From: Qipengyuania citrea
Lineage (GTDB): Bacteria > Pseudomonadota > Alphaproteobacteria > Sphingomonadales > Sphingomonadaceae
Direction: 5' to 3'
DNA: 64,000 bases
NCBI RefSeq assembly: GCF_024171405.1
Contig: NZ_JALJZT010000002.1
Coordinates: 806,001 to 870,000, forward strand
The position numbers and the translations under genes are program-made. Positions 1 to 7,953 of this stretch are shown piece by piece (within the stretch, counting starts at the first letter, position 1; each line of letters starts with the position of its first letter). The notes beneath the pieces were generated by a model. That model saw only the letters and a list, made by a program, of their open reading frames with translations. It was not told the origin of the DNA and ran no database searches.

Positions 1-191
1 TTGCAGCGCCCGTCGCGCTCGGAGGCGACCAGTTCGGCCGCCTCGAGCACGGCGAGGTGCTTGGCCACGGCCTGCCGCGTCATCGGCAGGTCTTCGGCAA
101 GGGCGGACAGCGTCAGCCCGCCCGTTTCGCTCAGCCGGTCCAGCAGGAGCCGCCGCGTGGGATCGGAAAGGGCGGTGAAAGTGTCCGTCAT
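1..191 (-). CDS. ArsR-family winged-helix regulator, C-terminus cut by the window edge
   Basis: Sixty-three residues can be read from an ATG at 191 toward the left edge, without a stop. They begin MTDTFTALSDPTRRLLLDRL and continue into a helix-turn-helix with MTRQAVAKHLAVLE, the usual recognition region of ArsR/SmtB-type repressors. Such proteins bind as dimers to an operator near their own promoter and often control an adjacent SRPBCC (AHSA1-like) gene; the partner here would lie outside the window. The gene follows trmL on the same strand after 79 bases. Family is clear; effector and targets are unknown because the C-terminus is missing. Confidence 0.85.
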   Translation of the reverse strand, partial: MTDTFTALSDPTRRLLLDRLSETGGLTLSALAEDLPMTRQAVAKHLAVLEAAELVASERDGRC

Positions 192-270
192 GCGGCCATG
201 GTTAAGAAGGCGCGGCCGAGTCGCTCAAGATTCGGCGCGTCTCCCCCGCCGACTTGTCCACCGCCGGAAA

Positions 271-729
271 CTAGCGCGGCAGGGTGCCGGTCTGGCGCAA
301 GGCCTCAGCCAGCGCGATCGCCGCGCTGGTCGCGACGTTGAGCGATCGCACTTCGGCGCGCATCGGCAGGCGGACCATGGCGTGGCTGGCCGCGGCCACA
401 TGCTCGGGCACGCCCGCGCTTTCCTTCCCGAACAGCAGCACATCGTCGGCGCGAAAGGCGAAATCATAGGCCGACCGTGTCGCCTTGGTGGTAAACAGGA
501 GCAATCGCCGTTCACCCAGCCCCGCGCTGAATGCCTCGAACCCGGAGTGGCGCGTGACCTCGACCTCGTCGATATAATCCATCGCTGCACGCCGCACGCG
601 GCGATCATCCCAGGTGAAGCCCAGCGGTTCGATCAGGTCGATACCCGCGCCCATGCACGCGCCAAGACGCAGCACCGCGCCGACATTCCCCGCGATCTCG
701 GGCTCGAACATCGCGATGCGCATACCCAT
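271..729 (-). CDS. trmL: tRNA (cytidine(34)-2'-O)-methyltransferase TrmL
   Basis: A 152-residue SPOUT-class methyltransferase, the normal length for TrmL, which 2'-O-methylates the wobble base of certain leucine tRNAs with S-adenosylmethionine. The three trefoil-knot motifs are visible: FEPEIAGNVG near residues 8-17, GKESAG near 101-106 and RSLNVATSA near 128-136. The chosen ATG at 729 overlaps the ubiA stop as TGATG, which indicates translational coupling; a second ATG two codons later is possible. It ends 79 bases before the clipped ArsR gene. Confidence 0.93.
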   Translation of the reverse strand: MGMRIAMFEPEIAGNVGAVLRLGACMGAGIDLIEPLGFTWDDRRVRRAAMDYIDEVEVTRHSGFEAFSAGLGERRLLLFTTKATRSAYDFAFRADDVLLFGKESAGVPEHVAAASHAMVRLPMRAEVRSLNVATSAAIALAEALRQTGTLPR

Positions 730-1631
730 CAGGCATTGCCTACGACAAAGCACGCCGCGGCAACCAGCGCGCCGGTCCAGCGATTGGCACGGAAGCGGTT
801 TAGCGGATTGGCGCCATCGGTCCCGTCGAGCGTGGCAACCTGCCATGCCAGATGCGCGGCTGCGGGGAGCAGCGCGAGCAGTGCCACCCAATCTGCGCGG
901 TAGAGCCAGAAGGCCAGCGCCCACAGCGCGACGGCGCCCGTATAGAACAGTGCCACCCCGCCCTGCACATGCCCGCCCAGCCGCAGCGCGCTCGAGCGGA
1001 TACCGACCAGCGCATCGTCTTCGCGGTCCTGCATGGCGTAGATCGTATCGTAGCCAATCACCCACAGTGCCGCGCCGGCATACATCGCCGCGAGCGCATC
1101 CCAGTGGTCGGCGCGCAACTGCGTCCAGCCGACCAGCAGCCCCCAGGTAAACACCATCCCGAGCCAGGCCTGCGGCCACCAGGTGATCCGCTTCATGAAC
1201 GGATAGGCGGCGACCAGCGCGACACTGGCGAGCGCCACGCCCTGCGCCAGCGGGCGCAATTGCAGCAGGACCAACAGCCCGATGGCGCACAGTACGAACA
1301 GCCAGCCCCATGCGAGCTTCTTCGATACCCGTCCGCTTGCCACCGGGCGCACCGCAGTACGCGCGACCTTCCGGTCGAGATCGGCATCGACGATGTCGTT
1401 ATAGACACAGCCCGCACCGCGCATCGCGATGGCCCCCAGCAGCAACCAGGCGAGCAGCGCCAGCTGCCAGCCCGCGCCGGTCAGCCAGACGCCCCAGGCG
1501 CAGGGCCAGAACAACAGCCACCAACCGATGGGGCGGTCGAACCGCGCGAGCTGCGCCAGATCGCGCGGCATCTGCGGCAGCCGCGCGACGAGGCCGCGGT
1601 GTTCGCTATCGGGGACGACGGTTTCATTCAT
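729..1631 (-). CDS. ubiA: 4-hydroxybenzoate polyprenyltransferase UbiA
   Basis: A 300-residue polytopic membrane prenyltransferase that joins a polyprenyl chain to 4-hydroxybenzoate in ubiquinone synthesis. Both aspartate-rich Mg-diphosphate sites are present: NDIVDADLD at about 78-86 and YDTIYAMQDREDD at about 194-206, separated by hydrophobic segments. The frame is open farther upstream, but that stretch is the translated palindromic repeat, so the ATG at 1631 (MNETVV) is the sensible start. trmL follows with a one-base overlap. The family includes other prenyltransferases, but the length and motifs fit UbiA well. Confidence 0.93.
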   Translation of the reverse strand: MNETVVPDSEHRGLVARLPQMPRDLAQLARFDRPIGWWLLFWPCAWGVWLTGAGWQLALLAWLLLGAIAMRGAGCVYNDIVDADLDRKVARTAVRPVASGRVSKKLAWGWLFVLCAIGLLVLLQLRPLAQGVALASVALVAAYPFMKRITWWPQAWLGMVFTWGLLVGWTQLRADHWDALAAMYAGAALWVIGYDTIYAMQDREDDALVGIRSSALRLGGHVQGGVALFYTGAVALWALAFWLYRADWVALLALLPAAAHLAWQVATLDGTDGANPLNRFRANRWTGALVAAACFVVGNA

Positions 1632-1653
1632 CAGGATGCGCCCTATCAATCTC

Positions 1654-1731
1654 GTCATCCCAGCGGAAGCCGGGATCGCTGCCGGCCTTCTTGCCAGAAG
1701 CGACCCGATCCCGGCTTTCGCCGGGATGGCG
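1654..1731. repeat. Palindromic intergenic repeat (REP-like)
   Basis: Two arms of about 24 bases, 1654-1678 and 1706-1731, are near-perfect reverse complements. Each contains a CATCCC..GCG..AAGCCGGGATCG core, and about 28 bases separate them. Read through, it gives the VIPAEAGI / PAFAGM peptide signature seen where such dispersed palindromes occur in many proteobacteria. It fills most of the 118-base gap between divergent ubiA and rsmE. It could form a large hairpin in transcripts from either direction. Only this copy was noticed in the window. Confidence 0.75.
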
Positions 1732-1749
1732 GATGTGATTAGAGGGGCC

Positions 1750-2505
1750 ATGCCCGCTACCCCCGCCTGGCCGCCCAAGAGCGCACCCCGCCTGTTTGTC
1801 GAACAGCCGCTTTCCGCAAGCGAACCGGTGACGATCGAGGGCAACCAGGCGCATTACCTGTCGAAGGTGATGCGCGTTTCGCCCGGCGATGCGGTGATCC
1901 TGTGCGACAATGTCACCGGCGAATGGGCCGCCGAGGTGATCGAGGCCGGCAAGCGGCAGATCCTGCTCCAGCCGCGCGCCCACCAGCGGCCGCGCGAGCC
2001 GGTGCCCGATTTCTGGCTCTGCCCCGCGTTGCTCAAGAAGGACCGCTTCGATCTCGTGCTCGAGAAGGCGACCGAGCTCGGTGTGGCGCGGATCGCGCCG
2101 GTGCTCACGCGGCGCTGCGTCGCCGACAAGCTCAATGCCGAGCGCGCTGCCGCAATTGTGACCGAGGCGGCCGAGCAATGCGCGCGCACCGCGCTGCCCG
2201 AAATCGCGCCCGTGGCGAAGCTCGACGCATTGCTGCGCGACTGGCCGCAGGAGCGCGACCTGTTCTTCGCCGACGAGGAAGGCGGCGAACCTGCCGCCGA
2301 TGCGTTCTGCTATGCCGATCGCCCCGCAGCGCTGCTGATCGGCCCCGAAGGCGGGTTCGACGAGGCCGAGCGCGCGGCGATTCGCGCGCATCCCGCCACG
2401 GTCGCGATCAGCCTCGGCCCGCGTATCCTGCGCGGCGAAACCGCGGCCATTGCCGGGATGGCGGTATGGATGGCCGAAGCGGGCGACTGGCTCGACGCAG
2501 ATTAA
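1750..2505 (+). CDS. rsmE: 16S rRNA (uracil(1498)-N(3))-methyltransferase RsmE
   Basis: A 251-residue SPOUT methyltransferase that modifies U1498 of 16S rRNA in the assembled small subunit. It has an N-terminal PUA-like segment (RLFVEQPL..., GNQAHYLSKVMR at about 31-42) and the C-terminal knot with GPEGGF at 198-203 and LGPRILRGETA at about 222-232. The ATG at 1750 follows GAGGGG at a suitable distance; the longer open frame upstream runs through the palindromic repeat and was not used. gshA begins 42 bases downstream on the same strand. Confidence 0.94.
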   Translation: MPATPAWPPKSAPRLFVEQPLSASEPVTIEGNQAHYLSKVMRVSPGDAVILCDNVTGEWAAEVIEAGKRQILLQPRAHQRPREPVPDFWLCPALLKKDRFDLVLEKATELGVARIAPVLTRRCVADKLNAERAAAIVTEAAEQCARTALPEIAPVAKLDALLRDWPQERDLFFADEEGGEPAADAFCYADRPAALLIGPEGGFDEAERAAIRAHPATVAISLGPRILRGETAAIAGMAVWMAEAGDWLDAD

Positions 2506-2547
2506 TTTCCTTTTCACGCAAGGTTCGGTTGCCTATCGCCACGCGTC

Positions 2548-3918
2548 ATGAGCACGCGCGAAACATCGGGGACTGAAGACCCCATTATCGAAAGCCGCGA
2601 CCAGCTGGTCGCCCCGATGCAGCGCGGCGAGAAGCCGAAGGCCGACTGGCGCATCGGTACCGAGCACGAAAAACTGGTCTATTGCTGCGATGAACATCGC
2701 GCGCTGTCCTATGACGAAGAGGGCGGGATCCGCGACATCCTGCTGTCGCTGCGCGAGTTCGGCTGGGAGCCGGTCGAGGAAGGCGGCAAGGTCATCGCGA
2801 TGCGGGGCGACGACGGCACCGTCAGCCTCGAGCCTGCGGGCCAACTCGAACTGTCGGGCGCGCCGCTCGAAAACCTGCACGATACCTGCGCCGAGACCGG
2901 GCGCCATCTGGCGCAGGTCAAGGAAATCGGCGAACGCCGCGGCGTTGGCTTCCTCGGTATGGGCATGTGGCCCGACAAGACGCGCGAGGAACTGCCGGTC
3001 ATGCCCAAGGGGCGCTACGACATCATGATGCGGCACATGCCCAAGGTCGGCAATCTGGGCCTCGACATGATGCTGCGCACCTGCACCATCCAGGTCAATC
3101 TCGACTATTCGAGCGAACCCGACATGGCGCAGAAGTTCCGCACCGGGCTGGCGCTGCAACCGCTGGCCACTGCGCTGTTCGCCAATTCGCCCTTCACCGA
3201 AGGAAAACCCAACGGTTACCTGTCGTATCGCAGCCATATCTGGAGCGATACCGATCCGCACCGGACCGGCATGCTGCCCTTCGTGTTCGAAGACGGCTTC
3301 GGCTACGAGCGCTACGTCGACTACATGCTCGACGTGCCGATGTATTTCGTCTTCCGCGACGGCAAGTACATCGACGCCGCGGGGCTCAGCTTCCGCGATT
3401 TCCTCGAGGGCAAGCTGTCCGTCCTGCCCGGCGAGAAGCCGACCGAAAGCGATTGGTGGGATCATCTGTCCACCGCCTTTCCCGAAGTGCGCCTCAAGAG
3501 CTTCCTCGAAATGCGCGGCGCCGATGGCGGCCCGTGGAGCCGGATTTGCGCATTGCCCGCCTTCTGGGTCGGCCTGCTCTACGACCAGTCCGCGCTCGAT
3601 GCGTCCTGGGATCTGGTCAAGCACTGGTCGATGGAAGAGCGTGAGACCCTGCGCAACGCGGTACCCAAGCTGGCGCTCGACGCGCCGCTGCCCGGCGGCG
3701 GCAAGCTGCATGATCTGGCCAAGGAAGTACTCGCCATCGCGCGCTCGGGCCTCGCAGCCCGCGGCCATCTCAACACCTCGGGCGACAATGAAACCGGCTT
3801 TCTCGAAACGCTCGACGAGATCGTCGCCACCGGCAAGGTTCCGGCGCAGGTGATGCTCGACCGCTATCATGGCGAATGGGGCGGCGATATCGACCGCATC
3901 TACAAATACAGCTTCTGA
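2548..3918 (+). CDS. gshA: Glutamate-cysteine ligase, plant-type
   Basis: A 456-residue ATP-dependent ligase that forms gamma-glutamylcysteine, the first step of glutathione synthesis, in the cytosol. The sequence matches the plant/alphaproteobacterial class of the enzyme rather than the enterobacterial one: WRIGTEHEKLVY near residue 32, MRGDDGTVSLEPAGQLELSG around 87-106, and the VGNLGLDMMLRTCTIQVNLD segment near 172-191. It sits between rsmE and a small monooxygenase-like gene on the same strand. No glutathione synthetase (gshB) gene lies in the window. Confidence 0.95.
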   Translation: MSTRETSGTEDPIIESRDQLVAPMQRGEKPKADWRIGTEHEKLVYCCDEHRALSYDEEGGIRDILLSLREFGWEPVEEGGKVIAMRGDDGTVSLEPAGQLELSGAPLENLHDTCAETGRHLAQVKEIGERRGVGFLGMGMWPDKTREELPVMPKGRYDIMMRHMPKVGNLGLDMMLRTCTIQVNLDYSSEPDMAQKFRTGLALQPLATALFANSPFTEGKPNGYLSYRSHIWSDTDPHRTGMLPFVFEDGFGYERYVDYMLDVPMYFVFRDGKYIDAAGLSFRDFLEGKLSVLPGEKPTESDWWDHLSTAFPEVRLKSFLEMRGADGGPWSRICALPAFWVGLLYDQSALDASWDLVKHWSMEERETLRNAVPKLALDAPLPGGGKLHDLAKEVLAIARSGLAARGHLNTSGDNETGFLETLDEIVATGKVPAQVMLDRYHGEWGGDIDRIYKYSF

Positions 3919-3937
3919 GAAGCGTGGGAGACAAGCG

Positions 3938-4240
3938 ATGATCCAGATCAACGGCACCATCAAGCTGGGGCGTTCGATCGACGCCGCGACGCGCAAGGCG
4001 ATTGTCGAAATGGTCCGCGCCAGCCGCGCCGAGGACGGCTGCCTCGATTACGCTTTCGCCGGCGACCTTGCCGATCCGGACACGCTGATCCTGTTCGAAC
4101 GCTGGCGCGATCGCGCCGCGCTCGACGCGCATGGCAAGTCCGAACACATGGCCGAGTTCCAGACCTTCATGGCCGCCAATCCGCCCAAGGCGCGCGAGTT
4201 GCGTGTCTATGAAACCGACGAAGGCCAGCCGCTCGGCTGA
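3938..4240 (+). CDS. Antibiotic-biosynthesis-monooxygenase (ABM) domain protein
   Basis: A 100-residue single-domain protein with the ABM/putative quinol monooxygenase pattern: GTIKLGRSIDAATRKAIVEM, then SRAEDGCLDYAFAGDLADPD, then FERWRDRAALDAHGKSEHM. Related small dimers oxidise quinols or bind haem, but many have no known substrate. The ATG at 3938 follows a GGGAG-like site. It begins 19 bases after gshA and probably shares its transcript. Its stop codon directly abuts the stop of the convergent membrane gene, with no base between them. Confidence 0.8.
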   Translation: MIQINGTIKLGRSIDAATRKAIVEMVRASRAEDGCLDYAFAGDLADPDTLILFERWRDRAALDAHGKSEHMAEFQTFMAANPPKARELRVYETDEGQPLG

Positions 4241-5596
4241 TTACTCGGCGGGTTCCGCCGTCAGCGACGGGCGCGGCTTGATCCGGTTCCACAACCGCGT
4301 CAGCGGCGCGGTCAGCAGGCCGTGCTGCGCCATCCACGCATGATAGGCGCGGTATTTCGGGTCTTCGGCGAGCAGATGCGCTTCCTCGGTCTTGGCGCGC
4401 CAGAAATAGATGCCGTTCACGACCACTAGGAAGAAGCAGTTGCGGATCGCTTCGACCGGCGAGCCGCTGGTCACCAGGAACGGCAGGATCGCCGCCCACC
4501 AGAACAGGTTTTTCGAGACATAGGCCGGGTGCCGGGTGAAACGGTACGGGCCATTGGTCAGCACACCGCGATACGTGAGGTTGGAAAAGCGCAGCCCGAA
4601 GGCGAAGGTCGCCCAGGCATAGATGCCGGTCAGCACCACCAGCAGCGTGCCCCACAGCGCGATCAGCGTGTCATTGCCCGCCATCCAGTGCAGCCAGCCC
4701 GCGGTATCGTATTCGTAATTGATTGCCCGGCCGCCGCCGAGGATGCCCCACACGATGGGCGGGTAACAGATCAGCGCCGCGACCCAGCCGCCCAGCAGCG
4801 GGTTGCCCGAGCGGATATGCGCGTCGAGCGGGCGCATGGTGACGATATAGCCGACGGTGCCGATCATCACGTCGATCATGAACATCGCCTCGATGATCGT
4901 CAGCGCGATCCGTTCGGGCCGGGCAAACACCTCGGCAAAGTTCGCGGTCACGATATGGTTGAAGGCGAAGGGAGTGATCGAGAGCATGAAGGCGGTGAAG
5001 AAGGCCTTGATGATCCACGCTTTCCAGTGCTTCGCGATCTGGCCCATGCCCCAGCCCGGGCGCATCAGCAACAGCGCGCCGAAATGCCACGCGGCATCGC
5101 GCCGGTTCACCAGCGCGCGGTCGATCCACAGGACATAGGGCACCGAGAGCACCACCAGCGGCAGCGCGGCATAGGCGAGCACCTGTATCGCGAAGACATA
5201 TTGCCCTTCCCAATACCAGCGACACAGGCAGTAAAGCCCCGCAATGATCGCCCAGGTCGCCCACAGGCCGACCAGCTTGACCAGCGTGACACCGTGATCG
5301 GGTTTGCGGCTACGCATCAGGGACCAATCGAGCCCGGTCGAGGCGCGCAGATGCACCTTGTCGACCAGGATCGACCATGCCGCCATCGGGATCGCCGCGG
5401 CGAGCAGGCCCACCAGCGCGGAATTGCGCCCGCCCAGCGTATCGAGCGGGACTGCCCAGTCGAAGGTTTCGGCAAGGGCGGGAAAGGCACGCGCGAACGC
5501 CACCCAGGCAAACAGCCCGGCCAGACCCACCAGCCCCACGGCCGCGGAGACATCGCTCTCTGGCCGCGCGAGGGGTGCTTGTTCCGCCGTGTTCAT
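4241..5596 (-). CDS. Polytopic membrane protein with ICMT-like methyltransferase C-terminus
   Basis: A 451-residue integral membrane protein. The last about 100 residues carry the signature of isoprenylcysteine carboxyl methyltransferase/phospholipid methyltransferase families: NGPYRFTRHPAYVSKN, then RAKTEEAHLLAEDPKYRAY. Preceding it are about 350 residues with many hydrophobic segments and no domain I recognise, making it much longer than ordinary ICMT-like proteins of about 150-220 residues. The methyl acceptor is unknown; candidates are a membrane lipid or quinone-like molecule. It is transcribed in the same direction as bamB, 55 bases downstream of which an unrelated operon partner might be expected. 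Confidence 0.72.
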   Translation of the reverse strand: MNTAEQAPLARPESDVSAAVGLVGLAGLFAWVAFARAFPALAETFDWAVPLDTLGGRNSALVGLLAAAIPMAAWSILVDKVHLRASTGLDWSLMRSRKPDHGVTLVKLVGLWATWAIIAGLYCLCRWYWEGQYVFAIQVLAYAALPLVVLSVPYVLWIDRALVNRRDAAWHFGALLLMRPGWGMGQIAKHWKAWIIKAFFTAFMLSITPFAFNHIVTANFAEVFARPERIALTIIEAMFMIDVMIGTVGYIVTMRPLDAHIRSGNPLLGGWVAALICYPPIVWGILGGGRAINYEYDTAGWLHWMAGNDTLIALWGTLLVVLTGIYAWATFAFGLRFSNLTYRGVLTNGPYRFTRHPAYVSKNLFWWAAILPFLVTSGSPVEAIRNCFFLVVVNGIYFWRAKTEEAHLLAEDPKYRAYHAWMAQHGLLTAPLTRLWNRIKPRPSLTAEPAE

Positions 5597-5651
5597 GACC
5601 GCACCTTGTTAGCCCGATTTGGTTAACACGGCGGTCACGCTAGCACGCAAA

Positions 5652-6995
5652 TCACCGGAAAGCGGTAATCCTGCCGCTGTCGTCGAGGATATAGAGCGTG
5701 TTGTTGGCCACCACCGGCGCCAGCGACACCGGCTGGTCGAGATCGGTGAACAGGCTGGCCGAACCCTCGCCCGAACTGATGCGGTAGACTTCGCCTTCCG
5801 AATTCACCGCCCACAAATTGCCTCCGGCGAGCACCGGTCCCGACCAGAAGATCGGACCCTTCTTGTCCTCCTCGTCGCGCCAGCGCGGCAGCTGCGTCAG
5901 CCAGCGCACCTTGCCCGTGGCGCGCGCGATGGCGAGCAGGCGGGCATCGTCGGTCAGCGTGAAGATCCATTCGCCCGCGATTGCCGGGGTCGAAATCCCC
6001 GCAAGGTTGAGTTCCCAGATCCGCTGGCCGGTGACGAGTTCATAAGCGGCCATGCGGCCACCCTGTCCCAGCGCATAGACGCGGCCATTGTCGATGATCG
6101 GGTCGGCATCGATATCGGTAAGCGAGCCGACCTGCGTCGAGATCGAGGTCCGCGCCAAAGCGTCGGCCCACAATGTCCGCCCGTTTTCATAGCGATGCGC
6201 GATCAGTTCACCCGAGCTGTAGCCGGCGATGACCGTGCCCTGCGCGGCTGCCGGAGCCGCGACCCCGAACACGCCCGCCTGCGTCGACGAACCCGATTCC
6301 TGCCACCGGACCGAACCGTCGGCGGCATCGAGCGCGAAGATCTGGTTGTCCTGCGTCATCACGAAGACCGAACCGAAGGCAATCGTCGGTGCCCCGCGCA
6401 GCGGGCCCGAAGGCTTGACCTTCCACAGTACCGATCCGCTGGCAGCGGTCAGCGCGACCACGTCGCCCGCGCCATCGGTCATATAGACCTTGCCATCGTC
6501 ATAGCTGGCGCCGCCGCCGAAGGCCGAGGATTTGAGATCGCTCGCGAGATCCGGATTGTAGCTCCACCGCTGCGCGCCCGACTGGGCATCGAAGGCCGTC
6601 AGGATGCCGTCGCTGCCGACCGCGAAGAGCATGCCCTGGCCGATGACCGGCGAGGCACCGAAGCGGCGGCGCTGGCTGGCGCCTTCGATCGAGACGGTGA
6701 AGGCCTTGGTGGGCGAACCCGACAGCGCCAGATGGCCATAGGACTTGCCCGCATTGCCCCCCGCCTGCGCCCAGGCATCGTTGACCTGCGCCGGGGGCAG
6801 GACCACCGACACGCCGGCCAGCGCCGGATCGACCTGTGCCCCGGTTTCGATACGCGAGAGGATCGGCTGGCGATCGCCCAGCGTCGGAGTGACCTTCTTG
6901 TCTCCGCCGCCGCCGAAGAGGCCGCCGCTGCAGCCGCCCAGCCCGATGGCCAGTGCCGCAACGAATGCCGTACGCGATAGGTTCTTGCGCTTCAT
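5652..6995 (-). CDS. bamB: Outer membrane assembly lipoprotein BamB
   Basis: A 447-residue lipoprotein with a signal peptide ending in the lipobox LGGC (AIGLGGCSGG near residues 16-25), followed by repeated PQQ-type beta-propeller blades (for example VYMTDGAGDVVALTAASGSV, IFALDAADGSVRWQE, LLAIARATGKVRW). BamB is the propeller subunit of the BAM complex that inserts beta-barrel proteins into the outer membrane. The ATG at 6995 starts the signal peptide MKRKNLSRTAF; the open frame farther upstream overlaps the TPR gene and is a shadow. It is paired with the YfgM-like gene 40 bases upstream, a common arrangement. Confidence 0.92.
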   Translation of the reverse strand: MKRKNLSRTAFVAALAIGLGGCSGGLFGGGGDKKVTPTLGDRQPILSRIETGAQVDPALAGVSVVLPPAQVNDAWAQAGGNAGKSYGHLALSGSPTKAFTVSIEGASQRRRFGASPVIGQGMLFAVGSDGILTAFDAQSGAQRWSYNPDLASDLKSSAFGGGASYDDGKVYMTDGAGDVVALTAASGSVLWKVKPSGPLRGAPTIAFGSVFVMTQDNQIFALDAADGSVRWQESGSSTQAGVFGVAAPAAAQGTVIAGYSSGELIAHRYENGRTLWADALARTSISTQVGSLTDIDADPIIDNGRVYALGQGGRMAAYELVTGQRIWELNLAGISTPAIAGEWIFTLTDDARLLAIARATGKVRWLTQLPRWRDEEDKKGPIFWSGPVLAGGNLWAVNSEGEVYRISSGEGSASLFTDLDQPVSLAPVVANNTLYILDDSGRITAFR

Positions 6996-7035
6996 CTGTA
7001 TCCTCGTTCCGTATCTCTTGGCGGGCCGCAGGGGC

Positions 7036-7851
7036 CTATTCGGTTGCGGCCGCGGCGTTTTCGCTCGCGGCTTCGTCACGCTGGACCCCTTGCTCCTCGA
7101 GCACCGCATCGACATCCTCGATTGCATCGACACCGAGCACACCCGCCATCTGCCGCGCACGCGAGCGGACCGATTCCGGGCTATTCTCATCCTTGGCGAT
7201 CTGGGCGAACATGGCCCCGGCCTCGGCGCGCTTGCCCTGGTCGAGATAGGCATGCGCCACGAACTCGCCCGCGCTGGCGAAATAGGGTTTTCCCGGTACC
7301 GCCAGAGGCTTGAGCGTGGCGATGATATCGGCGCTCTCCATGCTGTCGTAATTGAGCGCCACATCGCGCAGGCGGGCAAGGTCGCGCATCGCGGGCGCCG
7401 CGCTGGCGTTGTCCGCAACGCGTTTGAAGATCGTCGAGGCTTCTTCACTATCGCCGCGCTGTTCGGCAATGCCGGCGCGCATCATCGCCGCAGCGACCGC
7501 CGCGCCGCCGCCCTCGCGGCCCGCAAGCTCTTCCAGCCGGTCGTACCCGCTGTCGATATTGCCCGACTGGATCTGGTCGAGCGCGCCCACCAGCGCCTCG
7601 GAATCGCGTTCCATCGCAGCTTCCTGGCGGCTGTCCCAATAAAGATAGCCGCCGAAGGCCACGAGCCCCGCGATCAGCAGGCCGAACAGCGGCTTGCCCC
7701 AGCGATCGAGAAACTGCTCGGCATCGCTCTGCCGCACGGCTTCATCGACTTCGCGCAGCAGCGCTTCCTGCTGGGCATTTTCCTGCTTGGCGCGCTTCTC
7801 TTCGCGGGACAGTTCGTTCTTCGGTGTCAGGGCCACAGGGGCGGGCTCCAT
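7036..7851 (-). CDS. YfgM-like tetratricopeptide membrane protein
   Basis: A 271-residue protein with a charged cytoplasmic N-terminus containing a coiled-coil-like stretch (SREEKRAKQENAQQEALLREVDEAVRQ), one membrane segment (PLFGLLIAGLVAFGGYLYW) and a periplasmic region of TPR-like helices. This is the architecture of YfgM, which works with the SecYEG/PpiD machinery and is often encoded beside bamB, as here. I use the ATG at 7851 (MEPAPVAL); the frame also has a TTG at 7905 but no convincing ribosome site for either. Membership in the family is likely; the exact partner is inferred. Confidence 0.78.
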   Translation of the reverse strand: MEPAPVALTPKNELSREEKRAKQENAQQEALLREVDEAVRQSDAEQFLDRWGKPLFGLLIAGLVAFGGYLYWDSRQEAAMERDSEALVGALDQIQSGNIDSGYDRLEELAGREGGGAAVAAAMMRAGIAEQRGDSEEASTIFKRVADNASAAPAMRDLARLRDVALNYDSMESADIIATLKPLAVPGKPYFASAGEFVAHAYLDQGKRAEAGAMFAQIAKDENSPESVRSRARQMAGVLGVDAIEDVDAVLEEQGVQRDEAASENAAAATE

Positions 7852-7953
7852 CTGGATAGATATCGGTTTGGGCGGCTCTTTAAGGCCCGGTGCGGACAAG
7901 GGCAATGGTCGCGACCGCCTGTCCCCGCTCGCGTGAACGCTGGCTGAAACGGC

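Noticed and set aside
4529..6980. Two long plus-strand open frames (365 and 453 codons)
   Set aside because: They overlie the ICMT-like and bamB genes on the minus strand and have no recognisable domain. GC-rich codon bias leaves antisense frames open.
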